From Bacteroidales bacterium (GTDB taxonomy: Bacteria; Bacteroidota; Bacteroidia; Bacteroidales; UBA7960), in NCBI GenBank assembly GCA_003557765.1, contig PWNO01000069.1:1-64000 (forward strand): 64,000 bases of DNA, written 5' to 3'. Below the pieces are notes generated by a model. It saw only the letters and a program-made list of their open reading frames with translations. It made no database searches and was not told where the DNA came from. Both the position numbers and the translations under genes were made by a program. This document shows positions 1 through 10,000 of the stretch, piece after piece. The stretch's first letter is position 1; the number at the start of each line of letters is the position of its first letter.

Positions 1-3000
1 AGGAACATTTGACGAAGATGAGTACACGGCATCAGATACCGAAACCATCACCCTAGAGCAGCTGCCTGAAATCGCCCTGGAAAAATCGGCCGATCCGCAA
101 ACATACGCCAGCGAAGGCGATCAGATCACCTACACCTTTACCGTCACAAACACAGGACATGTTGCCCTTGCAGATGTAACCATCACCGACCCGCTGTTTA
201 ACCTGGAGTTTGGCCCCATCGAAGAGCTTGCCGCTGGTGATGAGGAAACCTTCACCCACATCTATACCATCACCCAGGAGGACATCAATGCAGGAAGCCT
301 GGTAAACACAGCTACCGCCACAGCAACCTTCGAAGGCGAAACATTTACCGCGCAGGACACCGAAACCATAACCACCGACCACCAGCCCGGAATCGTCCTG
401 GAAAAAACGGCCGAACCGCAAACATACGCCAGTGTCGGCGACCAGATCACTTACGCCTTCACCGTCACCAACACCGGAAACGTGCCTTTGGAAGAGGTGA
501 TCATTTCAGATCCGCTCTTTGCGCTGACTTTTGACAACATCGGGACACTCGAACCCGGAGAAAAGCACACCGAAACCTATGACTACACCATCACCCAGGA
601 GGACATCAATGCAGGAAGCCTGGTAAACACAGCTACCGCAGCAGCAACCTTCGAAGACGAAACATTTACCGCGCAGGATACCGAAACCATAACCACCGAC
701 CACCAGCCCGGAATCGCCCTGGATAAAACGGCCGAACCGCAAACCTATTCCGAGGAAGGTGAAGAAATCATTTATACCATCGTAGTAGAAAACACCGGCA
801 ACGTCACCATCACTGATATCGATGTTACAGATGACCTCACCGGCGATACTTGGTTTATTGAAAGACTTGAACCCAATGAAACCGAATCATTCACAACCAT
901 TCACTCCATCACACAGGAGGACATTGATAACGGCAGCGTGGTAAATACTGTAACTGCCGAAGGGGAAAGTCCTGGCGGGGAACCTGTTACTGAAACAGCA
1001 GAGGCGATTATCATCAGCGAACAAGTGCCCGAAATCACCTTGTCAAAAACGGCTGAACAGACAACCTATTCTGGTATCGGTGAAGAGATCACCTATCGCA
1101 TTGTGGTGAAGAACACCGGCAACGTCACCATCACTGATATCGATGTTACAGATGACCTCACCGGCGACACGTGGTTTATCGAAAGTCTGGCACCCAATGC
1201 AAGCGAATCTTTCACCACCACACACATCATAACACAGGATGACCTCAGCCATGGAAGTGTGGTCAACATAGTGATTGCAGAAGGTAAAGACCCGGCAAGC
1301 AATGATGTGTCAGGCAGCGATACGGAGGAAATCTTCGCAGAGTTTAATGTGTTAATCGCAAACGATGTTGACGTTACTGACAATCCGGTCAACGGCTATG
1401 AAGGTGGAGTGGTAGTGGAGAATGTACTATATAATGACCTGCTGAATGATTTACCTGTAGACATCTCCGACGTAACCATTGCGCTTGTTCAGCCGGCTGC
1501 TTCTGACAATATTTTCCTGGATACAACAACAGGAGAAGTCATTGTGCTTCCAATGACTCCGGGCGGATATTATGATCTGATTTACAAAATTTGTGAGCGA
1601 CTGAACCCTGAAAACTGTGATGAAGCAACTGTAAATATAGCTATTGAGCACACCGCTGACCTTTCAGCAGAAAAAGTTGCAAACCTTGACACGGCCATTG
1701 CAGGGGACTATCTGGAATATACCATCACCGTAACAAATCACGGTCCAAATAACGCTCAGGGCGTAATCATGACAGATAAATTGCCTGAAGAGCTTATCCT
1801 GATTCAAGCAGATTATTCACATGGCAGCTGGGATGCACCTATCTGGAACATTGGTGATCTTGCGCAAAATGAAGAAGCTGTCATCACATTCACAACACAA
1901 GTAACACATGATCAGGCAAATGAAAGTATTGTGGTTAACACAGCTCATGTTGAGGGCGATGTCTTAGACCCAAAACCGGAAAATAACATCAGTACAACGG
2001 AAACGCTCATCACTACCCAGGCAGATCTTGCAGTAGTCAAAACAGCTGACCAGGATATTGCCATCGCGGGTGAAGAACTGCAATATACCATTACCGTCAC
2101 AAATTACGGGCCAAGTGATGCGCAACAGGTGATTGTCACAGACACCTTACCTGATGAGCTTGTGATTCTGGATGTCGTTTCCAGCGCCGGCAGCTTTGAA
2201 GAGCCACACTGGAATATTGGTACATTGCAGCCTGGTCAAGAAGAAACCATCGTGTTCAATACACAAATCAGCTCTGATGCCCCCCATGGAAGTGAGATTC
2301 TGAATACTGCATTTATTGATAGCCAAACCGAAGATCCTGACATGGCTAACAATATTAGCAGCACAGAAACCATCGTAAATAGCTTGGCTGATTTAGAAAT
2401 AATAAAAACAGCCGATCCTGAGGTCGCCATTGCCGGTGAAGAAATAGAGTACATCATCACCGTTACAAACCACGGACCGAGTGATGCACAGCAGATAGTT
2501 GTCACAGACACGATCCCGGATGAACTGATTCTGCTTGATGCCCAATACGATGAAGGAAGCTGGGAAGAGCCTAAATGGACTATTGACGTCCTTGAACCAG
2601 GACAATCAGAGGCACTAACCTTGCATGCAAAAGTGAGGTCGGATACCCCGGATGAGCACATGATTTACAACACCGTATGGGCAGAAAGCGAAACAGAGGA
2701 TCCAGACTTAGATAATAATATCAGCACCTTGGCTACATTGGTACGCACCATTGCTGATCTCACAGTGGACCTTGTACATTATAAAGACACAATAATTGCA
2801 GGAGAATACATGCATTATTACCTGCATGTTTATAATCATGGTCCGAGCAGTGCGGTGAACTCCGAGTTAAATATTCAATTCAGTGACTATATAGAATACA
2901 CGGAATATTCGGATGAATCGACCACCAAATCATTTGCCAACCCTATAGAGATTGAACATCTTGCACATGGTGACAGCCTCAAATTGAATTTGCATTCTCT

Positions 3001-4132
3001 GGTATGCAGCTCTGCACTTGACAGTATTAAACAAACGGCCACACTTACCAGCGAGACTCATGATCCAGACTTATCCAATAATGTGGCAGAAAAGATGATC
3101 TACGTTAAAACAATCGCCAATCTTTCGCTGGAAAGCACAGCAAGTGATACCTTGCCGGTAGCAGGCATGCAATTCCATTATGATATTTCTGTCTTCAACA
3201 AGGGGCCAAGCGATGCTCTCGATGTAGACGTCAATAGTATATTCCCGGATATGCTGGAATATTTGGGATCAAATATGGAAGCCTTTAAAGATGACAATGA
3301 AGTAAAATGGAAGGTATACTCACTTAGGGCACAAGAGCAGCTCAATGTCCAGGTCAATGCAGCGGTGCCAAGTCATACTGAAGAAAACTCCATCATCACC
3401 ATGCCTTCATGGGTGTCTACAATTACAAATGATCCGGAACACGATAACACCTTTGACACTGTAACTGTTAAAATTAAGACATTGGCCGACCTGGGCATCC
3501 TAAAGCATTCTCTTCAGCCCTCAGCGCAAGGAGCAGACATTGTCGATTACACGATTACTTTTACAAATATTGGCCCAAGTTATGCCCGTGATGTCACTAT
3601 TGTAGATGAACTTCCTGAGGGATTGACGTTTGTTAGCGCAAGCAATAACGGTCATTATATCGATTATGACCATAGTATTATCTGGTCTATATCAGACCTG
3701 CGTGATGGAGAGACCAGAGAACTCAACACAGCGCTTAGGGTAAGCCGAAAAGTCTTAGGGGGCACAACACTGACCAATCGTGCGATTGTCAATAGTTTCA
3801 CCTACGACCCAAATGACCATAACAGGAGGGCAAGTGCTGACCTTTATATTGAAGAGGCACATGAATTGTTTATTCCTGAAGCTTTCTCCCCCAACAACAG
3901 TGGGTTCAATGACTACTTTGTAATTGGTGGCTTGTTAGATAAATACCCCAACAGTTCCATTAAAATCTTTGACCGCTGGGGTTCATTAGTGTTTAAACAA
4001 GATCCTTATGACAACAGGTGGGACGGCAAGGATATGAACAACAGGGATTTGCCGGCTGGTACCTACTATTATATACTCAGGCTTGAAAGAGGTGAAGAGC
4101 CTATCAGAAGTTTCATTTACCTCAACAGATAA
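1..4132 (+). CDS. T9SS-exported repeat adhesin, 5'-partial
   Basis: The reading frame is open from base 2 to the TAA at 4130-4132 (about 1376 residues visible), so the gene starts upstream of the window. It begins with four roughly 107-residue repeats of the DUF7507 type, starting near 77, 398, 719 and 1040 (exact 321-bp spacing). A cadherin/Ig-like segment follows (about 1340-1650). Then come six DUF11-like repeats opening with ADL or ANL near 1655, 2021, 2387, 2753, 3116 and 3485. The last 85 or so residues (from LFIPEAFSPN, about 3868) match the gliding-motility-associated C-terminal domain, a T9SS type B sorting signal (FDRWGSLVF, WDGKD, AGTYYYIL). The protein is probably a surface-anchored or secreted filamentous adhesin. 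The PorP/SprF gene 23 bp downstream is the usual partner of such proteins. The ligand is unknown. Confidence 0.9.
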   Translation, partial: GTFDEDEYTASDTETITLEQLPEIALEKSADPQTYASEGDQITYTFTVTNTGHVALADVTITDPLFNLEFGPIEELAAGDEETFTHIYTITQEDINAGSLVNTATATATFEGETFTAQDTETITTDHQPGIVLEKTAEPQTYASVGDQITYAFTVTNTGNVPLEEVIISDPLFALTFDNIGTLEPGEKHTETYDYTITQEDINAGSLVNTATAAATFEDETFTAQDTETITTDHQPGIALDKTAEPQTYSEEGEEIIYTIVVENTGNVTITDIDVTDDLTGDTWFIERLEPNETESFTTIHSITQEDIDNGSVVNTVTAEGESPGGEPVTETAEAIIISEQVPEITLSKTAEQTTYSGIGEEITYRIVVKNTGNVTITDIDVTDDLTGDTWFIESLAPNASESFTTTHIITQDDLSHGSVVNIVIAEGKDPASNDVSGSDTEEIFAEFNVLIANDVDVTDNPVNGYEGGVVVENVLYNDLLNDLPVDISDVTIALVQPAASDNIFLDTTTGEVIVLPMTPGGYYDLIYKICERLNPENCDEATVNIAIEHTADLSAEKVANLDTAIAGDYLEYTITVTNHGPNNAQGVIMTDKLPEELILIQADYSHGSWDAPIWNIGDLAQNEEAVITFTTQVTHDQANESIVVNTAHVEGDVLDPKPENNISTTETLITTQADLAVVKTADQDIAIAGEELQYTITVTNYGPSDAQQVIVTDTLPDELVILDVVSSAGSFEEPHWNIGTLQPGQEETIVFNTQISSDAPHGSEILNTAFIDSQTEDPDMANNISSTETIVNSLADLEIIKTADPEVAIAGEEIEYIITVTNHGPSDAQQIVVTDTIPDELILLDAQYDEGSWEEPKWTIDVLEPGQSEALTLHAKVRSDTPDEHMIYNTVWAESETEDPDLDNNISTLATLVRTIADLTVDLVHYKDTIIAGEYMHYYLHVYNHGPSSAVNSELNIQFSDYIEYTEYSDESTTKSFANPIEIEHLAHGDSLKLNLHSLVCSSALDSIKQTATLTSETHDPDLSNNVAEKMIYVKTIANLSLESTASDTLPVAGMQFHYDISVFNKGPSDALDVDVNSIFPDMLEYLGSNMEAFKDDNEVKWKVYSLRAQEQLNVQVNAAVPSHTEENSIITMPSWVSTITNDPEHDNTFDTVTVKIKTLADLGILKHSLQPSAQGADIVDYTITFTNIGPSYARDVTIVDELPEGLTFVSASNNGHYIDYDHSIIWSISDLRDGETRELNTALRVSRKVLGGTTLTNRAIVNSFTYDPNDHNRRASADLYIEEAHELFIPEAFSPNNSGFNDYFVIGGLLDKYPNSSIKIFDRWGSLVFKQDPYDNRWDGKDMNNRDLPAGTYYYILRLERGEEPIRSFIYLNR
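77..1360 (+). repeat. 321-bp tandem repeat array inside adhesin gene
   Basis: Four in-frame units of 321 bp (107 codons) start near 77, 398, 719 and 1040. The first two junctions are almost identical at the DNA level (for example the block at about 268-420 recurs at 588-740), while later copies diverge. Near-identity in DNA indicates recent unequal recombination and makes the true copy number hard to assemble with short reads. Confidence 0.85.
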
Positions 4133-4155
4133 CTGCAAACCAAATAACAGGAAAT

Positions 4156-5094
4156 ATGAAAAGGCATCTTTTTCTTCTTTTAGTTATCCTTCTCGGAAAT
4201 ATGCACGATACCATTGCTCAACGGGAAGTAATGTATGCCCAATATCTTTATAATACTTTGGAGATAAACCCTGCATATGCAGGAAGCAGGCATTCACTGT
4301 CTCTGACATCAATGAATCGGTCACATTGGACAATGGTCTTTGACAGGGCACCTATGACAAATAGCCTGAATGTGCATACACCAACAAGAAGTGATCATAT
4401 AGGTGTAGGATTGTCTTTCAGGAGTGAGACACTTGGACCGGAAAGAACAACTTCAGTTTACGGGGATTACTCCTACCGTATCGATCTAACACCGGAGAGC
4501 ACACTCACTTTTGGATTGAAAGCGGGAATCAGCCTGTTTGATGTACCACTTACTGAACTGATCATTGATGATCCGACAGACCCGGATTTTGCCTCAGACA
4601 TTATGAGCCACTGGCTGCCTAATTTTGGTGTTGGGATGATATACAGAATGGAAAATCTGTTTATTGGAGCATCCATTCCAAAGCTTCTTGAGGTGAACTA
4701 TTTTGACAACACCATGATTGGCGGTGCAAGGACTGTATTAAATGAAAGAAACTATTATCTGAGTGCAGGAGCAGTGTTTTATTTAAACCCGGAAACTTAT
4801 ATCATGCCAAGTACCTATGTGAGATATCAGATGGGACATACCCCGGAGGTGGATTTAAGCGCAAGGCTCGTGCTGTTTGACAGGTTTTCCGTGGGTGCGA
4901 TGATTCGTTTGCAAGATGCCATGGGATTGAACATTGGTATTGATGTCACTAACAACCTGGTCTTTGGTTATTCATTTGATTGGTCCATTTTGAGCAGGGT
5001 GCCAAGTTTTAATTTTGGCAGCCATGAAGTGGTCTTGCGTTATGAGTTACAGTTTCTTAACTCTCATAAGGAAAGATGGCCACGGTACTTTTGA
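4156..5094 (+). CDS. PorP/SprF family T9SS membrane protein
   Basis: This 312-residue protein has a signal peptide of about 22 residues ending in TIAQ, followed at once by the family hallmark YAQYLYNTLEINPAYAGS (residues 27-44). The remainder alternates short amphipathic strands and ends like an outer-membrane beta-barrel (final strand VVLRYELQF, then a short tail). PorP/SprF-like proteins are outer-membrane partners of type B T9SS cargo and are commonly encoded right after proteins with a CHU_C-type C-terminal domain, as here (23 bp gap). It is therefore likely cotranscribed with the upstream adhesin and needed for its surface attachment. The pairing with this cargo is inferred from adjacency. 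Confidence 0.9.
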   Translation: MKRHLFLLLVILLGNMHDTIAQREVMYAQYLYNTLEINPAYAGSRHSLSLTSMNRSHWTMVFDRAPMTNSLNVHTPTRSDHIGVGLSFRSETLGPERTTSVYGDYSYRIDLTPESTLTFGLKAGISLFDVPLTELIIDDPTDPDFASDIMSHWLPNFGVGMIYRMENLFIGASIPKLLEVNYFDNTMIGGARTVLNERNYYLSAGAVFYLNPETYIMPSTYVRYQMGHTPEVDLSARLVLFDRFSVGAMIRLQDAMGLNIGIDVTNNLVFGYSFDWSILSRVPSFNFGSHEVVLRYELQFLNSHKERWPRYF

Positions 5095-5146
5095 TTCACT
5101 GGAATATGTTAATCCCAACTGTAATCGGCCATCATTAAAAAATTTT

Positions 5147-5154
5147 TACCTTTG
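5147..5154 (+). promoter_or_regulatory. Bacteroidota -7 box (TACCTTTG)
   Basis: An exact TAnnTTTG match lies 54 bp upstream of the symporter start codon. No clear TTTG -33 element sits 18-20 bp further upstream, so this is only a half-site match. Confidence 0.45.
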
Positions 5155-5207
5155 CCCGCATCACATCCTTTTTAACGGTCTTTTACTCACATTTAAATAC
5201 ACTGGTT

Positions 5208-6719
5208 ATGATATTTCTTTGGGTTGTAGTAGGCTACCTTCTCCTTCTGATGGGGATTTCCGTTTACAAAAGCTTCATGGTGAAAAGTCAGGAGGATTTC
5301 ATGGTGGCAGGACGTTCGGTGTCGACGGCACGCCTGGTGGGCACCCTGCTGTGTACCTGGATGGGTTCAGGCAGCTTGCTTGCCGGAGCGGGACTGGCTG
5401 CAAATGTCGGTTTTTCCGAGCTCTGGATGGCTGCCGGTGCCTGGGTGGGCATCATCATCGTATTCTTCCTCGCAGCGCGCGTGCGGCGCATTGCCGAATA
5501 CACGGTACCCGACATCCTTGAATTGCGTTACAACAAGTGGGCACGCATCCTGGGTACCATCGTGATCGTCATCGCCTATACAACCATTGTAGGATATCAG
5601 TTCAGGGCAGGTGGCTTTGTGCTCGACCTCGTCGCAGGCATTCCTGAGTGGCAAGGCGTGCTCCTCACCGCTGGCTTTATTGTCACCTTCACCGCTTTCG
5701 CAGGAATGATGTCCATCGTAAGCGTAGACATCATCAACGGGGCTGTGATCACTGTAGCTATGCTCATCGCAGCACCCCTGGTCTTCTTTAACATCGGTGG
5801 TGCTGAACATCTTACCGCCACGCTTGACCCTTCTCACTTTAAAATATTCGGCGACAACAATTTCTTTTGGGCCATGGGAATTTTCCTGCCTACCTTTTTC
5901 CTCTTGCTGGGAGAATCCAACATGTATCAGAAGTTTTTCTCCGCAAGGAATGAAAAGTCGGCAAAGTCGGCCGTACTCTGGTGGGTAACCGGTACCATCG
6001 TAGTGGAAACCGCGCTGGCATCCCTGGCCATCTTTGCATTCAGCCACTTCAACGTCCTTGACCACGCGTCCGAAATGTTCCTCTCCAACGAAAATGCCGA
6101 ACGCATCATCCTGCATACGGCCCGGTACAGCACCGAAGTAGGATTGCCAATCTGGGGTGGCCTGCTGCTGCTGGCAGCCTCCGTGGCCATCATCACCTCT
6201 ACCGGAAACAGCTTCCTGCTCACCCCGTCCACCAACCTGACCCGCGACGTGTATCAGCGATTCATCAACAAGACCGCTGACCCAAAGAAGATCGTCATCT
6301 TCCAGCGTATGATGGTCGTGGCCTTAGGAGTAATGGCATATTTCATCCTCACACAGTTTGAGACCATTTTGGCAATGGCGCTCACGGCATATACGATGGT
6401 AGGTGCGGGTCTTACCCCTGCCCTGCTGGCCGCCTTCCTATGGAAACGTGTGACGGTGGAGGGAGGAGTGGCCTCCATCGCCACGGGCATGGGCGTAACA
6501 CTGCTGATTACGGTGGCCAACTCCATCCTGTCGCACTTTTACGAAACCCAGCTGCTCAACGAACAATATATTGTGCTGCCGGCAGCATCAGCATCCATCC
6601 TGGTGCTTATCATCGTATCGCTGGCAACCAAGCCAGACCCGGAAAGCAAATGGGGACGTTTTTACACCAAGGAAACTTCACTTGCTGAAGCCATGGATAA
6701 AGTAAAACAGGAAGACTAA
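5208..6719 (+). CDS. Sodium:solute symporter family protein
   Basis: This 503-residue membrane protein has about 13 hydrophobic segments in the pattern of the SSS family (LeuT fold). The N-terminus has VVGYLLLLMGISVY, then the conserved FMVAGRSVSTARLVGTLL region and CTWMGSGSLLAGAGLA in the first core helices, which in characterised members line the Na+ and substrate site. EYTVPDILELRYNKWAR is the typical loop after helix 3. The protein would import a small organic solute with Na+, but the substrate cannot be read from the sequence. It sits alone: the preceding PorP gene ends 113 bp upstream, and the following gene is convergent beyond a repeat-filled gap. Confidence 0.88.
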   Translation: MIFLWVVVGYLLLLMGISVYKSFMVKSQEDFMVAGRSVSTARLVGTLLCTWMGSGSLLAGAGLAANVGFSELWMAAGAWVGIIIVFFLAARVRRIAEYTVPDILELRYNKWARILGTIVIVIAYTTIVGYQFRAGGFVLDLVAGIPEWQGVLLTAGFIVTFTAFAGMMSIVSVDIINGAVITVAMLIAAPLVFFNIGGAEHLTATLDPSHFKIFGDNNFFWAMGIFLPTFFLLLGESNMYQKFFSARNEKSAKSAVLWWVTGTIVVETALASLAIFAFSHFNVLDHASEMFLSNENAERIILHTARYSTEVGLPIWGGLLLLAASVAIITSTGNSFLLTPSTNLTRDVYQRFINKTADPKKIVIFQRMMVVALGVMAYFILTQFETILAMALTAYTMVGAGLTPALLAAFLWKRVTVEGGVASIATGMGVTLLITVANSILSHFYETQLLNEQYIVLPAASASILVLIIVSLATKPDPESKWGRFYTKETSLAEAMDKVKQED

Positions 6720-6720
6720 T

Positions 6721-6935
6721 GTGGTAATGTGCTAATGTGATAATGTGGTAATTAATTTGCTAATGTGCCAATGTGCTGATGTGCTAATTAAGAATTCTGG
6801 GAGGTGTAGGAAGATTAATTTGCTAATGTGCCAATGTGCTGATGTGCAAATTAAGAATTCTGGGAGGTGTAGGAAGATTAATTTGATAATGTGCCAATGT
6901 GCTGATGTGCTAATTAAGAATTCTGGGGGGTGTTT
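6721..6935. repeat. 63-bp minisatellite built of TAATGTG words
   Basis: Three tandem units of 63 bp start at 6751, 6814 and 6877, after a short lead-in of TAATGTG words at 6721-6750. Each unit contains two to four 9-bp steps of TAATGTGnn or a variant, followed by a constant 27-bp block ending in GGAGGTGTAGG. Because 63 is a multiple of three, both strands stay open, which creates spurious reading frames. The whole gap 6720-7090 between the converging symporter and peptidase genes holds this array, a unique core (6936-7040) and a reverse-oriented CACATTA array. I see no gene in it. Confidence 0.9.
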
Positions 6936-7045
6936 TGATCGTTTTTGGCATTTAACAGAGCCTGGCCGAAGGCCATCCGCTATTGCTGCGTCCCAACCAT
7001 GGATATATCCTACAGCATCCCTATCCAACAAACAAAAGTAATGCA

Positions 7046-7087
7046 TTCTTCATTAGCACATCAGCACATTACCACATTACAACATTA
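7046..7087. repeat. CACATTA word array, inverse of 6721 array
   Basis: Short words of the form CATTAGCACAT, CAGCACATT and ACCACATTA run up to the stop codon of the minus-strand gene. They are the reverse complement of the words after the plus-strand stop at 6719. The two ends of this convergent gap could therefore pair in RNA from either strand. Confidence 0.7.
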
Positions 7088-7090
7088 AAA

Positions 7091-10000
7091 TCACCATCCC
7101 GGGAGGAAGTTCAGACCCCACACGCCTTCCTGGATTCCCCTGGTATGGAAAGGAAATGCCAGGTATGGCTCGAGGATAAGGGCACCAAAGAGGTTGATAC
7201 GTAATGAAGGCCCTGTACTGAACAGTGGAAAGCGCTTGGCCGGATCCAGGGCTTCAGACCTGCTGAGCGTTACGCTGGTGTTCTCTGTCCATGCGACCCC
7301 AGCGTCCAGAAACCAAGCCAGCTCAGTAAACAGGAAGTTGCTGCTGATCAGGGCAAGCTGCTCAGGACCCGTAAAAGGTACGCGCACCTCCAATCCCCCG
7401 AGAAGCATCCGGCTGCCCTGAAGCTCTTCGAACCTGAATGCATCATCAAAGGTTGACTGAATCTGCCTGAGCGTAGAAAAATCGTATCCACGCACATATC
7501 CCGGGAATCCCAGGTAAAGAGGATAGAAGAGGTCATTCTCCGCCTCAGGTCCATAGCGCCCGCGGTGAATACCACGCATCGCCACGGTTATAGGATTAAA
7601 CCGGAAGTAGTGCCGGTAATCTGCGGTCACCGTATACATGTTGACCCGTCCAAACATCCTTTCGCCTCCGATCCGATATCTGTAACCGGCCATTGGCGAT
7701 GCCATCCCAAAATAGGAATTGTCACCCACATAGGCCATGTTGACTCTTTGCTGGGAGAATCCGTCCGGTGCATCCAATCGCTCCCTGTCAGGCGCTCCTA
7801 CTGGAAATCCTTGAAAATAATAGTTATTGATCGCATCTATGCGGAAATAATACCAGGCGAGGTTTGCACCGGCCTCTATGCGTCGTGTGGTAGAGATCGG
7901 ATAGGAGGCAAAGGCGCCTATCTGGTCCTCAAAGGTTCGCTGTGTCAAAAGCTGCAGATTATCAACCTGTACCGGGCCATCAGGTGTCATAAGTGTATCC
8001 TGTACGAAACGAAGGGTCGAAAAAGGAAAAGGAATATGGGAGATGGTGCCACCCCAGTTGATCCTGCTCTTTTGGTTCAGATAGCCAACCATACCGCCAA
8101 AGTCATATATCTCACCATTCACTGCCAGACTGGCAAACAACTGGTTGTCTCCGGTGATGTCACTAAACATCATGCTTACGCCACCCGACATGCCGGTTCC
8201 GAAACGGCTCGTCGCCAGGCCCACTCCGGAGCTTCCCACGAAGGTGAGACCAAACCGCCCGTCATAGGGTTTTTCCTCCAGTTTTTCTCTCGGAAGGATG
8301 GGTTCCATGGGTTCTACGTCCAAAGATGCATCCACGATGGAGGGTACCACTGCTTCGAAAGGCGGCAATATGGAAGCTGTCATGTCAATTTCCATTGGGT
8401 CCACCTCTACCCTTTCAAAGTCATCGGGGGAAGCACTGTATATCGAATAATTACCAGCCTGAAAGTGGCTGTAAAAAACCCGGCCGGTTTCCAGGGAAAC
8501 ACTCATGGCAGGTGTCATGTGGGTAATGCCACTGATCCCGGTATAATAGTCCGTCAGTCGAAATACCTGCCCGGTCTCCAATTCAATCTCATACAGGTTG
8601 CGATACCCATCTGCATTACTCAAAAAGTAGATGCTTTGCTGATCGGGAGCAAAAATCGGGTTGATGTTTTCTGCTCCGGGGAAAGCATCAAGCACGGTGA
8701 TTGGCCTTTCCGGATGTTTCAGGTCCATAATGGCCAGGTTCATGCGCATGTTCAGTTTGTCATCAGCCTGAGCCGACTGTGGCCTGTCGGTGGCAAAAGC
8801 AAGGTGGCGTCCGTCTGGCGAGAAAGCAGCATGGATGTAAGAGTATCTGTCATTCGTCAACGGGGTGACCTCCTTGCTTGACAAGTTAAAGCGAAACAAG
8901 TTGGGCCGCCCATCCACCAGTCCGTTAAAGACGATATACTCTCCGTCGGGCGACCAGGTGGGGTTGTTGAAAGCAGGCACCCCAGGAATTTTGATTTCCT
9001 GTGTCCTTCTTGGTCTGTTCACATCTACAATCACCAGCTGGTTACGCCCCCTTTTAACAGCCACGTGGGCAAACCGGTCTCCGTCGGGAGACCATGTCCC
9101 CCTGGACTCAAAGAAATTGTAACCATCAATATCTCCCATGCGGGTGGCGCTCGATAATTTACTTACCACTTCACCGGTTTCTGCATCGGCCAGGAACAGG
9201 TCAATGGAGAGGAGGTCGCGTTCGGAGAAGAAACCGATTTTTGAACCGTCCGGACTGACTGCCGGGGCAATGTTGATGGAGCCGGAGTTTTCAGGTGTCA
9301 CCAGAGGTTTCCCGACGGGCACGTGTCTTGCACTATCCTCCATCAAAGGGCCATAATGGGTTTCCATGGAAGATTTCCACATGTTTGACACGCTACGGTG
9401 ACTCAGGCCAACAACCCTTTCAAACGCCCGTTCATAACCAAATTTGGCCGTTTCCGAAAACATTGGCGTGATCAGTGAATCTCCCCAGGCACGTCCGAAA
9501 AAGGATAAGAAGGCATGTCCAAACCGATAGGGATTATAGGAATAGTCACGGGTCATTTCTTGCAAGGTGGGGAAGTCATCCTGATGTATGGCGTCCCGCA
9601 TGACCATAGCCGTATGCGTATCCACGCTGCCGAGCGACATATACTCGGCCATGCCTTCCACCCACCAGAGGGGCAGGTTTCGGATGGAGTTCAGACCAAG
9701 TGAATCCTTTAAAAACATTTGCCGGAACTGAAAGACGTGGACCAATTCGTGACCGATCACGTGGTCGGTTTGTGCATTGGTTTCCAGGATGGGCATCACC
9801 ACACGATTTTTTAGTGCTTCTGTTACACCGAGTGTGCCCACGCCAATCATGCCGCTGATGGCCGTGGTCTGCTGAAAGTCCGGGTGGTTAGCATAGATCA
9901 GGATGGGATTGCGGGTCTCAAAAGTATCCTTGAATATCTTCTGATGCCGTTCATACCACTTTTCGTGGGCATTGGCCACGAAGGTCGGTATGGAATCGTC

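Noticed and set aside
6751..6939. CRISPR-like array
   Set aside because: Units are contiguous with no unique spacers and no cas genes are present.
6732..7046. Open frames on both strands through the 63-bp repeats
   Set aside because: The unit length is a multiple of three, which keeps frames open by chance; the peptides are pure repeat with no protein character.
7565..8881. 438-codon plus-strand frame inside the peptidase gene
   Set aside because: It is antisense to a well-supported coding sequence with domain motifs; the antisense peptide has none.
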